Shown: positions 1 through 11,409 of the stretch, in pieces
How positions within the stretch are numbered: position 1 is the stretch's first letter
Layout of the letters: every line of letters starts with the position of its first letter
Source of the DNA: Terebella lapidaria
Lineage: Eukaryota; Annelida; Polychaeta; Terebellida; Terebellidae
Length of the DNA: 64,000 nt
Assembly: GCA_949152475.1 (NCBI GenBank)
Contig: OX424567.1
Coordinates: 27,987,402 to 28,051,401 of the forward strand
Reading direction: 5' to 3'
Position numbers and translations under genes: made by a program
The notes under the pieces: generated by a model
Databases searched by the model: none
The model's input: the letters and a program-made list of their open reading frames with translations, nothing else
What the model was told of the DNA's origin: nothing

Positions 1-1889
1 ATTCTAGGAGGAAGGAGTGTCTACTTGTGAATGAATTTATAACCAGTGCTGAAAATGAACGCCCGAAAATGTTTGTTTTTAAAACACCCCGAAGACACCT
101 AACACTCTTACATAATGACATGACATAACTAATTCATGTATGAACCAGTTTGAGGAGACCACTAAAGGTACATATCACACCAGAAATGGGGTTCACACGC
201 AAATTTTTGTTGTTGTACAAATATAATCATAATGAAATACACTTGAATACATGCAGCGTTCTACATACATGTGCCTATTCATTATGTTGATTGTTTATTT
301 ATAATACTGGCTTGCACTGAAAAGTGTTTGTACTGAAAAGTAAAGGTTTTTATTCCTTTTGGGCAGAAAAGTATGCAATAAAAGTAGGATTCATGTTTGC
401 ATGCACTGACATATTAAATTATATTTTTCCTATAAGAGTGATCTATCAAGTCGTTTTTCCACGAAATATTGAACTCACTATGTTACCAGCTACAGAATAT
501 TCATTATTTTGGACCTGCTGGCTTGTTTTCATGTAGTTTTCTGACAGATACCACAACACTGCGTTCGAACAACAGGTGTTAATGAACTTTTATTGTTCCA
601 AGTAAACAGCATGACTGGGTTTTCATTGCATCGTAAAGTTCGTAAAACTGGTGACATATGTAAAACATTCATGGAATCCATGATTAGTCTATCTTTTTTT
701 TTCATATGAGCATCACAGAGTCCAACTACATGTATTGCTATATATCTAGATGGTTTCAAATTGCCAAAAAACTATCATTCATTTCTATATATATGACTAA
801 GTAATTAATATTCGCTTGCTGCCTTCACTTATGACACACTCATTCTCCCCATCACACATGGACGAATTTTGGACACGACGACATTCATCATCAGACCATA
901 AATGTTTCTATACGTTATTGATTTCGCACCAAAGTAACCCAAAACTTTAGTTTACCTTGCTATTGTCAGCTAGGGGCAAACTGTTATGAGATCCACTTAA
1001 ATACAAAGCAAAGTAATCAAATTTGCTTTACCAATAAATTTTTTCTTGCTACTAGTAAGCAAACTCTACAGAAACATAACTGACGCTTATGACCTATACT
1101 CTGAAAGGTACTTGTTTTTTTCATCCTCGGAATCATCGTGACCCACCATACTAGTGATAACGAACATGATATCGCTCAATGTATTGTCTATCCCTATTAC
1201 TCATCAGAGAATTCCATGTTGAATTCCGTCTTTCAAATAATTTCTAAATGTAAAGCCTGAAACACGCGTTGCAAGTAACAACATTTCACATCACACACAC
1301 CTGCGCCATAATAGTAAAGACCTTTCCTATTACAGGGCGTCCCACTATTGCGTAACAGAGTCAATAAGGCAACGTTAATTCTGTTCCATGCCGTTCCATA
1401 GCCCGGGGAATGGATTAGACAATCGCTGACTCTTGAACGGCTGTGATGACTTCAGTTGACACCAGAGGTCTCCACTTGCCCATGTCGCCCACACGACAGA
1501 CATCCACTGGGCGGTGTGTCGGTCGGCTGGTGTAAGCTCTCGCTAGACTGCAGACTGTGGCACAGACTCCACTCACCAGCGGAGCTAGTGAAATCTCGCG
1601 ATCGTCGCATTTTCTGGCTGGCTTGAAGTGAGCAATTCCTGGGCAGAGGCGAGACGAGAATATGAGAGGACACACCAAGCACCAGTCTACCATGTGACTG
1701 CCTGCGGGCGTGCACGTGTGGATCAGAGCAGACAGACGCCACACTCTCGTGGTGCGAGGATAGACCCAACTCTGGCTCTCAATCACTTGTACCTGACGAC
1801 AGACGGATGGACGCATAGACGGCTGAGTGAACCACAGTCAGACAGAACACCTGGCTACAGAATGTTTGATCAGAACCTCTGAACAACGC
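1..1889. other. Single-copy DNA upstream of segmental duplication copy A; no gene recognised
   Basis: No coding region, splice pattern or known repeat could be supported here. The stretch at about 1400-1870 is clearly more GC-rich than its AT-rich surroundings and holds overlapping open frames on both strands. On the minus strand it contains a good donor-like CTG|GTGAGTG at about 1575-1590, so it could be a promoter-proximal or 5' exon region of a gene reading to the left. That is inference only. Homology to the second copy starts at about 1890. Confidence 0.4.
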
Positions 1890-2667
1890 CCAGGTACACC
1901 TACTGTAATACGATTGATAGGATTTCTTTTTAGCTTGGAATGAAGGAACGAAATACAGAGGATTACAGAGAAGTATCTGATAGGCTGATTCAGCTCCCTG
2001 TGGAATATGTGGAAGGGATGTATGCTCAGATAAATCAGTATGATCAATAACACAATGTAAGGGATAACCACACAGTGTTCCACATACCTCTAGGCTCTGT
2101 CGTCTTTGATCATTAATTAATAGCTCAGATGAGGGCGTTTACGAAACAATTACCAGAAACTGGTGTAAGATGAACGGCCTTGTGCATCGAGTCTATGATC
2201 AGACTGCAGAGTGGATTATACGTTATATAACGGGATTAAATGGAATGTTGTAACTCACGTCTGAAGTTGTGCTGTTCATTTGATCGACCTAAATTGGGTA
2301 AGTGGACAAGTGAATTCCTCCTCCTTTCGTCTGGCTGTCATCACCTCAATACACCCTACCCCCCCTCCCATCCCTCACCCGACCCCCTGGAACCCTTGCC
2401 TGGTCCTGGTGCGGTGTCTTGTGCTGTCTTACACGAACACTAAGTGATTGGGTACATATTGACATGAGTTCCAGTTTCCATGGATACCTTGATGAACATT
2501 TGATCGGGCCATCCGAAGCTGTGACTGTAGACTGTGACTGTAAGTGTCATCGTGTTCAAATGTTGAACTCAATGTGCTCAAAAAAGCAAGCGATCAGTGA
2601 TAAAATTGTCTTTTTCCTTTTAGAATGATTTTTAGTCACACTTTCAGCGGAAGGGTGTAAATGTGCC

Positions 2668-2850
2668 TTATGTAACCATGACGACGTAATTCTGCATGCT
2701 GGCGGTGGGGCTGGGATCATTCACTATTCCCGCGAGGCGGCCGGGAGGGGAAGCTTTGAGAGGAAGTGGACACCGGGAGTTGTAAGAGATTACACATCAC
2801 GGCCACCGCAGAGAATGTCGCGAAAACAGGATATCACCTCCACGTTATAC
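2668..2850. other. Conserved GC-rich non-coding block (copy 1 of 3)
   Basis: This GC-rich block runs from TTATGTAACCATGACGACG to ATCACCTCCACGTT. It recurs at 43131-43315 and, inverted, at 39780-39958. It seems better conserved between copies than the AT-rich DNA on either side. No open frame is shared. It could be a CpG-rich regulatory element or an untranslated exon; the sequence does not decide. Confidence 0.45.
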
Positions 2851-5560
2851 CCCCGATAGCATGGCGCCTTTTGCATGGACGTGTGGACGTAGCTCCCAGC
2901 CAGATCATGTTATGAAAGGAATATTGAAAAGTGACTGAGGGATTCTTGTTTATTACAATATCAGTGTAGAGATCTGAGCATGCAAGGAGTCAAGTATTGT
3001 TGTTTTTCTGTATTGCAAATGTTGACTTTAACACCTGCATTAAAATAGACAATGTTTCAAATATCACTCAGTCTATGCTACAATGAAAAGTAATCCTAGT
3101 ATATGCGAGGGTGCCAAGGCACACTGAAGTAATATCAAATTCTATTAATTACAAAATATTGCCTTACAACATTGCCCTCAAGATCAGCAACAATTTATCA
3201 GGAAGGTTTTTATAGTGTGATATTACATACAAAGAGTTTACAGGATGAGGCATTCAAACTCCGATAGACATTGCTCTCGAAAATACGTGGTTGGTGTGGA
3301 ACGATAACTCAGTAGTGAAGATAAACATGCATGTCATATTTAGGTTTTTTTTTTTACAAATCTCTTTATCTGGCATGTATCTTATATACTGGTGTGTTCG
3401 ACAAGAATCCATTTCTCCCTAAGTCTGGGTGTAGCAGGAGAAACATCGAGTTTCAACAAGTCGTTGACGGGAGATCTGCTTCTGACTCCAGGGGGAGTCA
3501 CCAATCATGCCAAGGAACAGACTTCCAGAATTTTTAGGGTACTTCGAACCGCAGAGATTGACGAATATGCATATTCTTAAGAAATAAAACGATAGCTTCA
3601 TGAATGATAGATTTTTGTGGTGGTGGTTTGGTTTTGATGGTGTTGTAGATTTTTTTAGTAAAATAAATTTGGGGAAGACTTTCCTTTCTTCCCTTCTGCA
3701 GAAAGCTCGAATATGAATTTATCCTACGCATTCTAACACTCGCTTAATACTCTTGAATACTAAATTTCTCCCCTCATGAAAATGTCCCAAGAGTGTCTAA
3801 AATAAGCTAAAGCCGCCCACAGGATTGATACTGTGATACCATGAAAAGTAAGACATCCACTTACCAGCGACATCAGACCTTACTACAAAGTGCTTTCTTT
3901 ATGTCTGAAGACAACCTTTCGTCTTTCATCTTATATCACGCCATTGACTCTAGCCAACAACTGACAACATGATATCTATTCAAGGAGAAGAAATAAAAAA
4001 AACAGACTCAATTCTGGGTGACGTTTTCTTTACCTAGCAATAAGCAGGGACACAGTGACACTGAATTCTTCCGACTTGTTGACATCTTTCGCTCTGCAGA
4101 CAACATGCAAAAACGTCATCTCTCGTTACAAGCATGAATTTATAACTAACACACGAACAAATGAAAGTCCATTATCTCATAATGCCTGGGTCAAACTGAA
4201 CACATTCCAGCAAAAATAAACAACCGACAATCTCGACGGTTTTTTGGGGTGTTGAACAGATTCCCTTGACCCTGTTGATGTGTTGTTGAAAAGGTGATGC
4301 AAACGTGGTCAGGGGTGGTTCCAGTACTTTAGAAAAGCCACATTAGGTAATCCTCAATATGGCAGATTTTATCACGCAAAGAACACGATGTAGCGATTTT
4401 TGACAGAGGACAATACCTGAAGCACCTGGATTAGTATTCATCCTGGTGCGATTACATAACGACAACGGCTAATGGTTGTTCACACAACTCCCTGATAGGT
4501 CATCATTAGTGTTATTTTTGTGGGATGATCACCAGCAAGTCACACTTGGAAGCCATTAACTGAACAAAAACTCGCCACAAAACGCTCCAAGTAACACCCG
4601 TGGAGGAGTTCAAATGATACAGCAAACGTCTCCTGCTCCAGGCAACAGGACCCTTGTGGATTGTGTGACTTCTTTTAGTGCAGTGGCTAATTATATTAGT
4701 AACCTGGGAAGTGAGTTTTGGAGTAAGATCGTCTGGGAGTGGGCAGAGTGCAATGGATGGAAGTACCTCATAGCCGGTGTAACAGAGATCTTTTCTTCTT
4801 CCGGTCTCTTTACCATATGGACTTTTTAGGCCTCCCCATTACGTTCATGCTTGTGAGCAACAGTTTTTGTTTCAAGGTGCGTGTGGGATTTTTAATTACT
4901 ATCCTATGGTCAGCCCATGGAACTGGAGTTCATCAACAAGGCAGCAACCCAACTGCACCGTCCACCTACTTGTGGCTCCAGATTCACTCCCACCAGCCTC
5001 TTGCGACACGTGAACTTGCTATCCTGTTGCGACACTCTCCTTAGAGCAACAACGTAATACATCACATGGGACTCTGTCCACTGGCCCACTGTTTCAATGT
5101 CATATTTCATTCCTTTCCAAGACACAGTATTATTGTTGTTGTTGTTTTTTTCTTTCACGTTGTGTAAAATAGTTAAACTAATTTTCTAGTATGAATGCAT
5201 AATTTGCATATCAACATTGTTTATCATATTCTGCTAATTATATCACACGAATCTATTGTAAGGATATGCAATATGAGTTTGTGAATGATATTTTATTAGG
5301 CATGGTGGGTTTTGTCAGTGGCATCGCAACTATATTGTTAGTATGATATTTTCTTCTATACAAATTAAAGATAATCTTAAAAACTTCAATAGAACAGTGA
5401 AGTGGGTGATTGTATTGACATATGAAAATTTTGATATTTGATGGATTACACTATTTGTCGCATTGTCGCATAAGACATCGAGACTATAATATGAACCCAA
5501 GAAAACATAACCATTTATTCACTGATACAACATAAGGTATGGTCTGGCCCGACATACACA
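2851..5560. other. Copy A non-coding DNA
   Basis: Collinear with about 43316-46110. Short open frames in this interval are broken or shifted in copy B, so none is supported as a gene. A block near 3425-3515 is well kept in copy B (43887-43975) but has no clear exon boundaries. Confidence 0.5.
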
Positions 5561-5575
5561 GGTTATAGGGTAACA

Positions 5576-5705
5576 GGTCAAAACGTACCCATGTCAAAAC
5601 GTACCCAACCGAAACGTACCCAACCAAAACGTACCCAAAACCAAAACGTAACCATTTTTACTGAAACGTACCCAGTTTGATTGGTCAAAACGTACCCGGT
5701 TATTT
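5576..5705 (+). repeat. Left inverted end of foldback-like element, seven AACGTACCC units
   Basis: Seven AACGTACCC-type units (one degenerate, AACGTAACC) lie between 5580 and 5700. The order of spacers mirrors the right end, for example GTTTGATTGGTC beside the innermost unit. Confidence 0.9.
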
Positions 5706-7028
5706 AAGGTTGTCAATAAAACTGGTTGCCCAAATTTCTGATTATATTACAATAAATACCCATAATGGTCCAACATTTGTATGGGTTGTTGATTATATCT
5801 ATCGTGTTATATCGATCTCAATCAAACCATTGTATTCTACATGTATTAGTGTGAAGTCGAGCGCTTGGAAATTCGAGCGCTCGATCGTAATATCAAAACA
5901 AACGTGCGCTCGAGAGCCTGATCTAATGATCGATCGTTTTTTCACTGGTCCGATTACGATAAGTTTTGCGGACTTTCAATCGTGTGTAATTATTTAATGT
6001 TGTTCAAAGTTCAGTGACTTTCAGCCTGCTTTCGTGGGCTGCATAGTAATTATTTCGGATATAATGTTTTCAGATTTAACCAGATTGAAACATGTGCATG
6101 CGTACATAATTATATAATTATATAAAATTATATCTGTCAACAAATCAGCATCGATACTTGATGCACGCAGTGCTTACTCGATCACAAGTTAGGGGAGGAG
6201 CGACCATAGACAGCCTCAGGGTGATTCAAATCGTAGAACCCTGGCGGCCCTGACAGGGCGGTGCTAGACAATATTGAACCACCAATCATTGGTCACCGTA
6301 CAGTCTGACCCAACTGACGCCGAACCCCCGCATACAATATGTACAAGATAAGATAAAATAGCTCATACACTCGAGTCAATAGGAATGAATAGCAAATTCA
6401 GATACACTAATGACGTCCCAGTACATGGAGATGATCCCCGCTGTGCAATTAATGATCACAATCACTAGGTATATCCGGATTGTATTTAATTAGGGTCTCT
6501 ACATGTAGTTCACTTGTTTGTCCATGGGAAGGAGGTGGTCAGCCTGGTTTGTTCTACTCGTGTGTTAACGAGCAGCTTGTAACAAAAGCGGGCGTATCCT
6601 GGATTCTGGGTGATAAGGCGCCATGCTGAGAAGTGATGTCATCCTCTGGGTATCGTCTGTCGGTCGTCGTTGTGTCAGTGTACACTGTCTGGTCCAGGAA
6701 GTACATCTGGAGGCAGCGGGAGTCCACATAGCAAGGCTCTGGTCATCATTACATCAGTCATGAAACACAGAGATAATGCGCCAGAGATCTGTCTATACAC
6801 GTGGATCTAATCTTGATCAACGTATATGAAAAGTGAGCTACAAATATTTGATACAGTGAATTGTGTTTGAAATATTATATTAGATAATTACCATTACTTA
6901 TAATAGCTAGGAATCTACATATACTTATCCGAGTCGTGGACGACCCTAACTATCTTCCGTTATAACGGAATCCCCCCACGTACGCCGCAGCCAGAACACC
7001 ATTGTGACTGCCTTGATGCCGGCAGAGG

Positions 7029-7720
7029 GTGATCACAGCAAAGAACAGATGCCAATCAGTTTTGTTAAAATTAACGGAAACAAAATCTCGACAACAGCAG
7101 ATACGTAAGTTAGGTGCAGTTTTGGTCGACCTGTCTCGTTCGTTTGACAGTATGCCACACAAGCTGCTGATATGTAAGCTTTATAATATGCATATGCACT
7201 GGGTGGGAGCTTGCCCATGATTCTTGACGAGTCAACTCGGTAAAAATCTCGCAGGGGCTTTGCTCGGCTAAAATCTTTTGTCGCATGGGCTTTCAGATGC
7301 CCCTGTGATTAAAGATTTTTGCCGAGTTGACTCGTCAAGAATCATGGGCAAGCTCCCACCCAGTGATATGGAATGTCAGTAAGTCCTGCGAGATGATCGC
7401 CAGCTATTAAATTAAGTTGTTATACAGTGTATAATATATTTAGTCAAGGTTTCTTCTATTTTCTGGTAATGTGCTAGCATGTGACAAGTAATTGACAAAC
7501 TTAGCTATAGACTACGTTATTAGGAGTTTCGATTGACAATATACTGACATTCCATAGGCATGTGGAAAATTTGTGCACAAAGGCGTCAAGAAAGTTGAAC
7601 GCATTGATACGCATCAGGCGCAACCTCAGTATTGAAGATCGGAAAATGATAAACGAAAGTTTCTTGTGTTTTATTTCAATTTTTGCCCAATAGTTTGGCA
7701 CGTCTGTGGGGCAGCTGCCG
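7029..7720 (+). pseudogene. Decayed non-LTR retrotransposon reverse transcriptase
   Basis: Fragments of one RT are readable in changing frames. First comes a segment with GAVLVDLSRSFDSMPHKLL (about 7108-7167), matching the RT motif A region of CR1/jockey-type LINEs. After the MITE, YGMSVS and SCEMIASY appear in two different frames (about 7368-7408). Near 7590-7660 is LNALIRIRRNLSIEDRKM, and then FNFCPIVWH (about 7676-7702), matching the thumb and C-terminal part of the same protein class. The catalytic (F/Y)ADD segment is missing, apparently deleted between about 7410 and 7560. Several frameshifts and stops make it non-functional. It differs from the LINE at 48836-52584 and lies wholly inside the foldback-like element. 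Confidence 0.75.
7197..7365. mobile_element. 169-bp MITE with 53-bp terminal inverted repeats, inserted in the RT relic
   Basis: The ends are near-perfect inverted repeats (7197-7249 and 7313-7365) starting CACTGGGTGGGAGC. An exact ATATG lies on each side (7192-7196 and 7366-7370). Removing the element and one ATATG restores the RT reading Y-A-Y-G-M-S, which confirms the insertion point. The CACTG start recalls CMC-type (EnSpm/Chapaev) transposons, but a 5-bp duplication is not diagnostic. Confidence 0.85.
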
Positions 7721-8082
7721 GCGGGTATCAGCGTCGAGGAAAGGGATACTTCCCATCACGACACCCGGTCCCATGCACTTTGTGCATCAGTCCTGATTGT
7801 TGTGCTCGGCCAGTTAACTGGCAGCTATGCTCGAGTTTATTTACTCCTTCAAATGCGATGGTTCATCTAAAATTTTCATAACCATATTAGTCTACGATAT
7901 TTTGGGTTGTAAACGAGTACACGCGTATATTATTGCTCATATATTTGTAGAGTTGTGCAAACTAATAGTAAATCTGTCAAATACTTAGTATTACAAAATA
8001 CTTTCAATGTGTATATTAAGGTACCAGTTTGGTTGAGAGCGAGAGGTGTGATCTGACTAATATGAATGATCCTGAAAAATAC

Positions 8083-8205
8083 TGGGTACGTTTTGACCAA
8101 TTAAACTGGGTACGTTTTGGTAAAATTGGGTACGTTTTGGTTTGGGTACGTTTTTGTTGGGTACGTTTCAGTTAGGTACGTTATGGTCTGGGTACGTTTT
8201 GACTA
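8083..8205 (-). repeat. Right inverted end of foldback-like element, seven GGGTACGTT units
   Basis: Seven GGGTACGTT-type units (one GGTACGTTATG) are the reverse complement of the left end, including the GACCAATTAAAC spacer. They end in TTTTGACTAG just before the target duplication. Confidence 0.9.
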
Positions 8206-8219
8206 GAAATCGGTTATAG

Positions 8220-10737
8220 CATGAAGGACATATTGGTGTAAACGTCTGAAAGATTTATCCCTCCTCTCTCAGACTTAGCCAGGACATCTAATGAGCTCCT
8301 TCATGGAATGGCCGTCTTATGTACCACAAAAGGGCTGCGTCTATAATCGATAGTGGGATATCACAGTTTTGGATCACTCAGGGACACACCTACACAATGG
8401 TTTCTTAATAAGAGATATGAGCAGCATTGCAGGGTTGGGACTCTGAGTATTGCGTTTATGATTGCATGGAGGCAGATTCCATCTGTCAGACGATGTGATC
8501 TAGGACACGGGTAGAGACCTAGTTGAGATTACACACGACTGCTAGGCTGTTATCCCGAGTAAGCCACCTTTCGCTTTTAAAACCGTCACGAAGGCACATA
8601 GACATCCCGTATATATCCATGATGATGTTAGATTCTCTGCCATATCTCTCCTGATATGTGCCATGCTATCGATTGTGCTGGACAAGATATACTCTTCACA
8701 TAATCGGAGAAATCCAAGACCGTATAGTGTCTTCTGAAGACAGCCCAAGCAAACTATTAAATAAGAGCAGTTCTTAAGACTTTAAGCCACACGGAAGCAG
8801 TCACATGACTCCCATGTTGTATCATGATGAAGAAATTCAATCACTGCTCAGAGTGTTCATCACCGCTGCTCACTCGCACTTTGGATGTCCACATTTTGTT
8901 TACATGTACTTCAGCCCGGCCCAGTAACTGCAAAACATTCAAGTAAATATAACATAATCAATTACTGACAAATGCGTTAGACAAATCTGCTTGGTTGAGT
9001 TTCTTTCACCCCCCCCCCCCCCAAAGAGCTCTGTCAATATTAAAACATGTATGAGACAATGTGATGCTCACGGCATGAAAGGTCTGTCTATTACTGACCG
9101 AGCGCATGTAAATGTAACAACAATGCGTTACGTGACGGGAAAAACCACAGGCCACATACGTTTTTGGCGTCTCTGGGGTGCAATCAGGCTTGGAGAAACT
9201 TACGGAAGTCGAACGAGAGGTTCTTCTTGGAAACACTATCTCACTTCTTCTGTCTTCTTTTTATGACCTCTATTCAATTTCACGGCTCTTTCTTTAGTGA
9301 GAAAAACATAGTTTCCCTATTGTTGCTCTGCTGAATATTCTAAGACAATAACAATTTGCCTGTTTTCGTAATTCGACAGTGGCCACTGCATAATACCAGC
9401 TACTTCTGCCCGCAAGCTTTGAGTACCACTCATAACTTTTACAACGGTCTGCGGTCGGAGCCCAAAGTTGGCCAAGAAGATGACAGAAAACTCCAAGCAA
9501 TGTAATCAGCCTACTTCATTCTGAAGAACCCCGGTAAATTTGGCCGTGGGTCGACTCACTTGACATTCTCTAGTGTGGAGCAAGGATATTACAGAGGTAA
9601 AAGTGGACTTTGCCATTTCCTAGGTGCGAAGACATTTTCTGCCATTATTCACTAGGACGGTGGGATGTGGAGATAATCACTTCCACTGCGACAGTCGACA
9701 GCAAGTTTTATAATCCAGAAAGCAGCATGTGTTGCTAAGCAGTCCTCCTTGAAATGAACACTCCTAAAACTACACCCCCATATCTGTTACATTCACTACT
9801 GATCATTAAAGTCTGAAAATCCGCGTCTAATCATCGGCGAAGATTCTCAAGAGCATGGGATGCAAGCTCCCATGTTCTCAGCAATTCCTTTGTTTCTCAT
9901 TGACACATAACTATGAAATGAAGTCATGGATATCCCACATTAGATCTATACACCCCTCTCCATCCCGACACCAAAGAAACCCCAGAACCTAAGCTACCCA
10001 GTAGACCCTAATATGTTCCACCGAACCCAATGCCATTGACCATTATCACCTATCAACCCTTCCATTACGATCATCGTGCTCCTGGCGAACCTCACCCCTC
10101 CCCCCACCTAACTGCATGCTATTTACCGACTATATCCCCTAAATCCGCCTGCGCTCCCGAAGTCATGCCCTCGTTGACTGACGGCCATCGACCTCGGACA
10201 GCAGAACAGACTGCGACCGGCAACTTCCGTAAGTGAACACTCACTGCGAAAACTGTGGACATAGGCCTATCACCCTAGGGAGGGCTGAGACCTTCTTGAT
10301 TCCTAATATCGGGTCATGATCAGGCTATTGCCACCGTTACGACATTCAATGTTCGCGAGGGTTGATCCCACAGCCAACTGGATAGGAAAAAAACAGAAGC
10401 AACTGGACCAATGTTTTTTTTTCTTCATGGGTCAACCATCGGAATGTCCCACTGGACACCAGTGGGATTCTAATACAAGGTCATGTGACCAGACCGGCGG
10501 GGTTTGGGGGCAAGGGATCAGTCAGTTACTGAAGGACCCACTCAGCTGAGGGATCAGTCGGTTATTGAATTAAATGCCCGAGAGATTCTGTTACTCGATT
10601 CCAGGGCGGTTCACAGCTATACCCCGCTAGGGAGGAAAAGATTACCCTCGGACAGCTCGACGAAGTAAACTACATTGTCTGTGAGATGCCTGACATATGG
10701 AATACTCTGTCAATAAACTTAGACCTCTCCTGGCTCG
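8220..10737. other. Copy A non-coding DNA
   Basis: Collinear with copy B at 46125-46815, 47645-48835 and 52585-53405. No supported gene. A C-homopolymer at about 9008-9023 is an expansion relative to copy B, where the matching place reads AGTTCCCCAAAT. Confidence 0.5.
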
Positions 10738-10961
10738 ACCAAGTCCACTCAGGCCAAAATGAAGCGAGAAACCCCCCTGGCGGTGAGACTGAGGAATTAC
10801 TACATTTGCGATTTTATGACTGAATATCTGTGACCTAAACGTGATTTTATGAATGAAAACCGCCGTCACTATAGGGAATACATCCAACTTTCAGTCTCAC
10901 CGCCAGGATCGACACTGTTCAAACTTTCGCGTCCGTTTTGGACTGAGTGGACTATCTTGGT
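10738..10961. repeat. Inverted-repeat (hairpin) element of about 224 bp, copy A only
   Basis: The left part (10738-10797, ACCAAG...TCCACTCAGGCC then CCTGGCGGTGAGACTG) is the imperfect reverse complement of 10892-10961. It lies in a block missing from copy B. No clear target duplication was seen, so class is unassigned. Confidence 0.55.
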
Positions 10962-10990
10962 ATAGAAAATCTTTGGCCCGATTCCGTTAA

Positions 10991-11405
10991 CGTAGTCCGC
11001 TACGAACAGGGACGTATGAAAAGTCAAAATTTACAAGTTATATCTTGAATAGTATCTCTTCAAAATAACATATTTTATAGAGTAACTGATCAGCATTCTA
11101 ATACTGAAAAGAAAATAGGGGGTCACCGTGCTGGTTTCTTCGACATCTTCGATCAAAAATCACAAACATTTACTAAAATGACTTAATTTATGGTATTTTT
11201 ACACATTTTTTGGCCCATATTCACATCTTGCATCTTGTTTTCCAAGAGAACGGATACGGTGACCCCCTATTTTCTTTTCAGTTCTAGAATGCTGATCAGT
11301 TACTTTATAAAATATGTCATTTTGAAGCTCTAGATTTTGTTGATACAGTCATTTATTTTGAAAAACTCTTTGACCCTCTCCCCTCACAGTTTGGAGCGGA
11401 CTACC
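10991..11405. mobile_element. 415-bp TTAA-flanked MITE
   Basis: Inverted ends of about 145 bp (10991-11135 and about 11255-11405) start with (C/G)GTAGTCCGCT and share ATAACATATTTTATA-like and ACTGATCAGCATTCTA segments. TTAA lies on both sides (10987-10990 and 11406-11409), the target of piggyBac- and Kolobok-type elements. There is no coding capacity. Confidence 0.75.
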
Positions 11406-11409
11406 TTAA

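Larger units (their letters stand above)
5569..8211. mobile_element. Foldback-like DNA element with repeat-array inverted ends (copy A only)
   Basis: This 2.64-kb insertion is absent from the matching place in copy B (about 46110-46125). It is flanked by an exact 8-bp duplication, GGTTATAG, at 5561-5568 and 8212-8219; the empty site in copy B has the diverged GAATACAG once. Both ends are inverted repeats of about 135 bp (5576-5705 and 8083-8205), each built from seven degenerate copies of a CAAAACGTACCC / GGGTACGTTTTG unit in the same spacing. An 8-bp target duplication is typical of hAT-type elements, but no transposase is visible inside. The interior holds a decayed retrotransposon RT and a MITE, so the element is non-autonomous or a composite. 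Confidence 0.85.

Noticed and set aside
1415..1816. Overlapping long frames on both strands in the GC-rich patch
   Set aside because: GC-rich DNA has fewer stop codons; no motif, no copy in B to test conservation.
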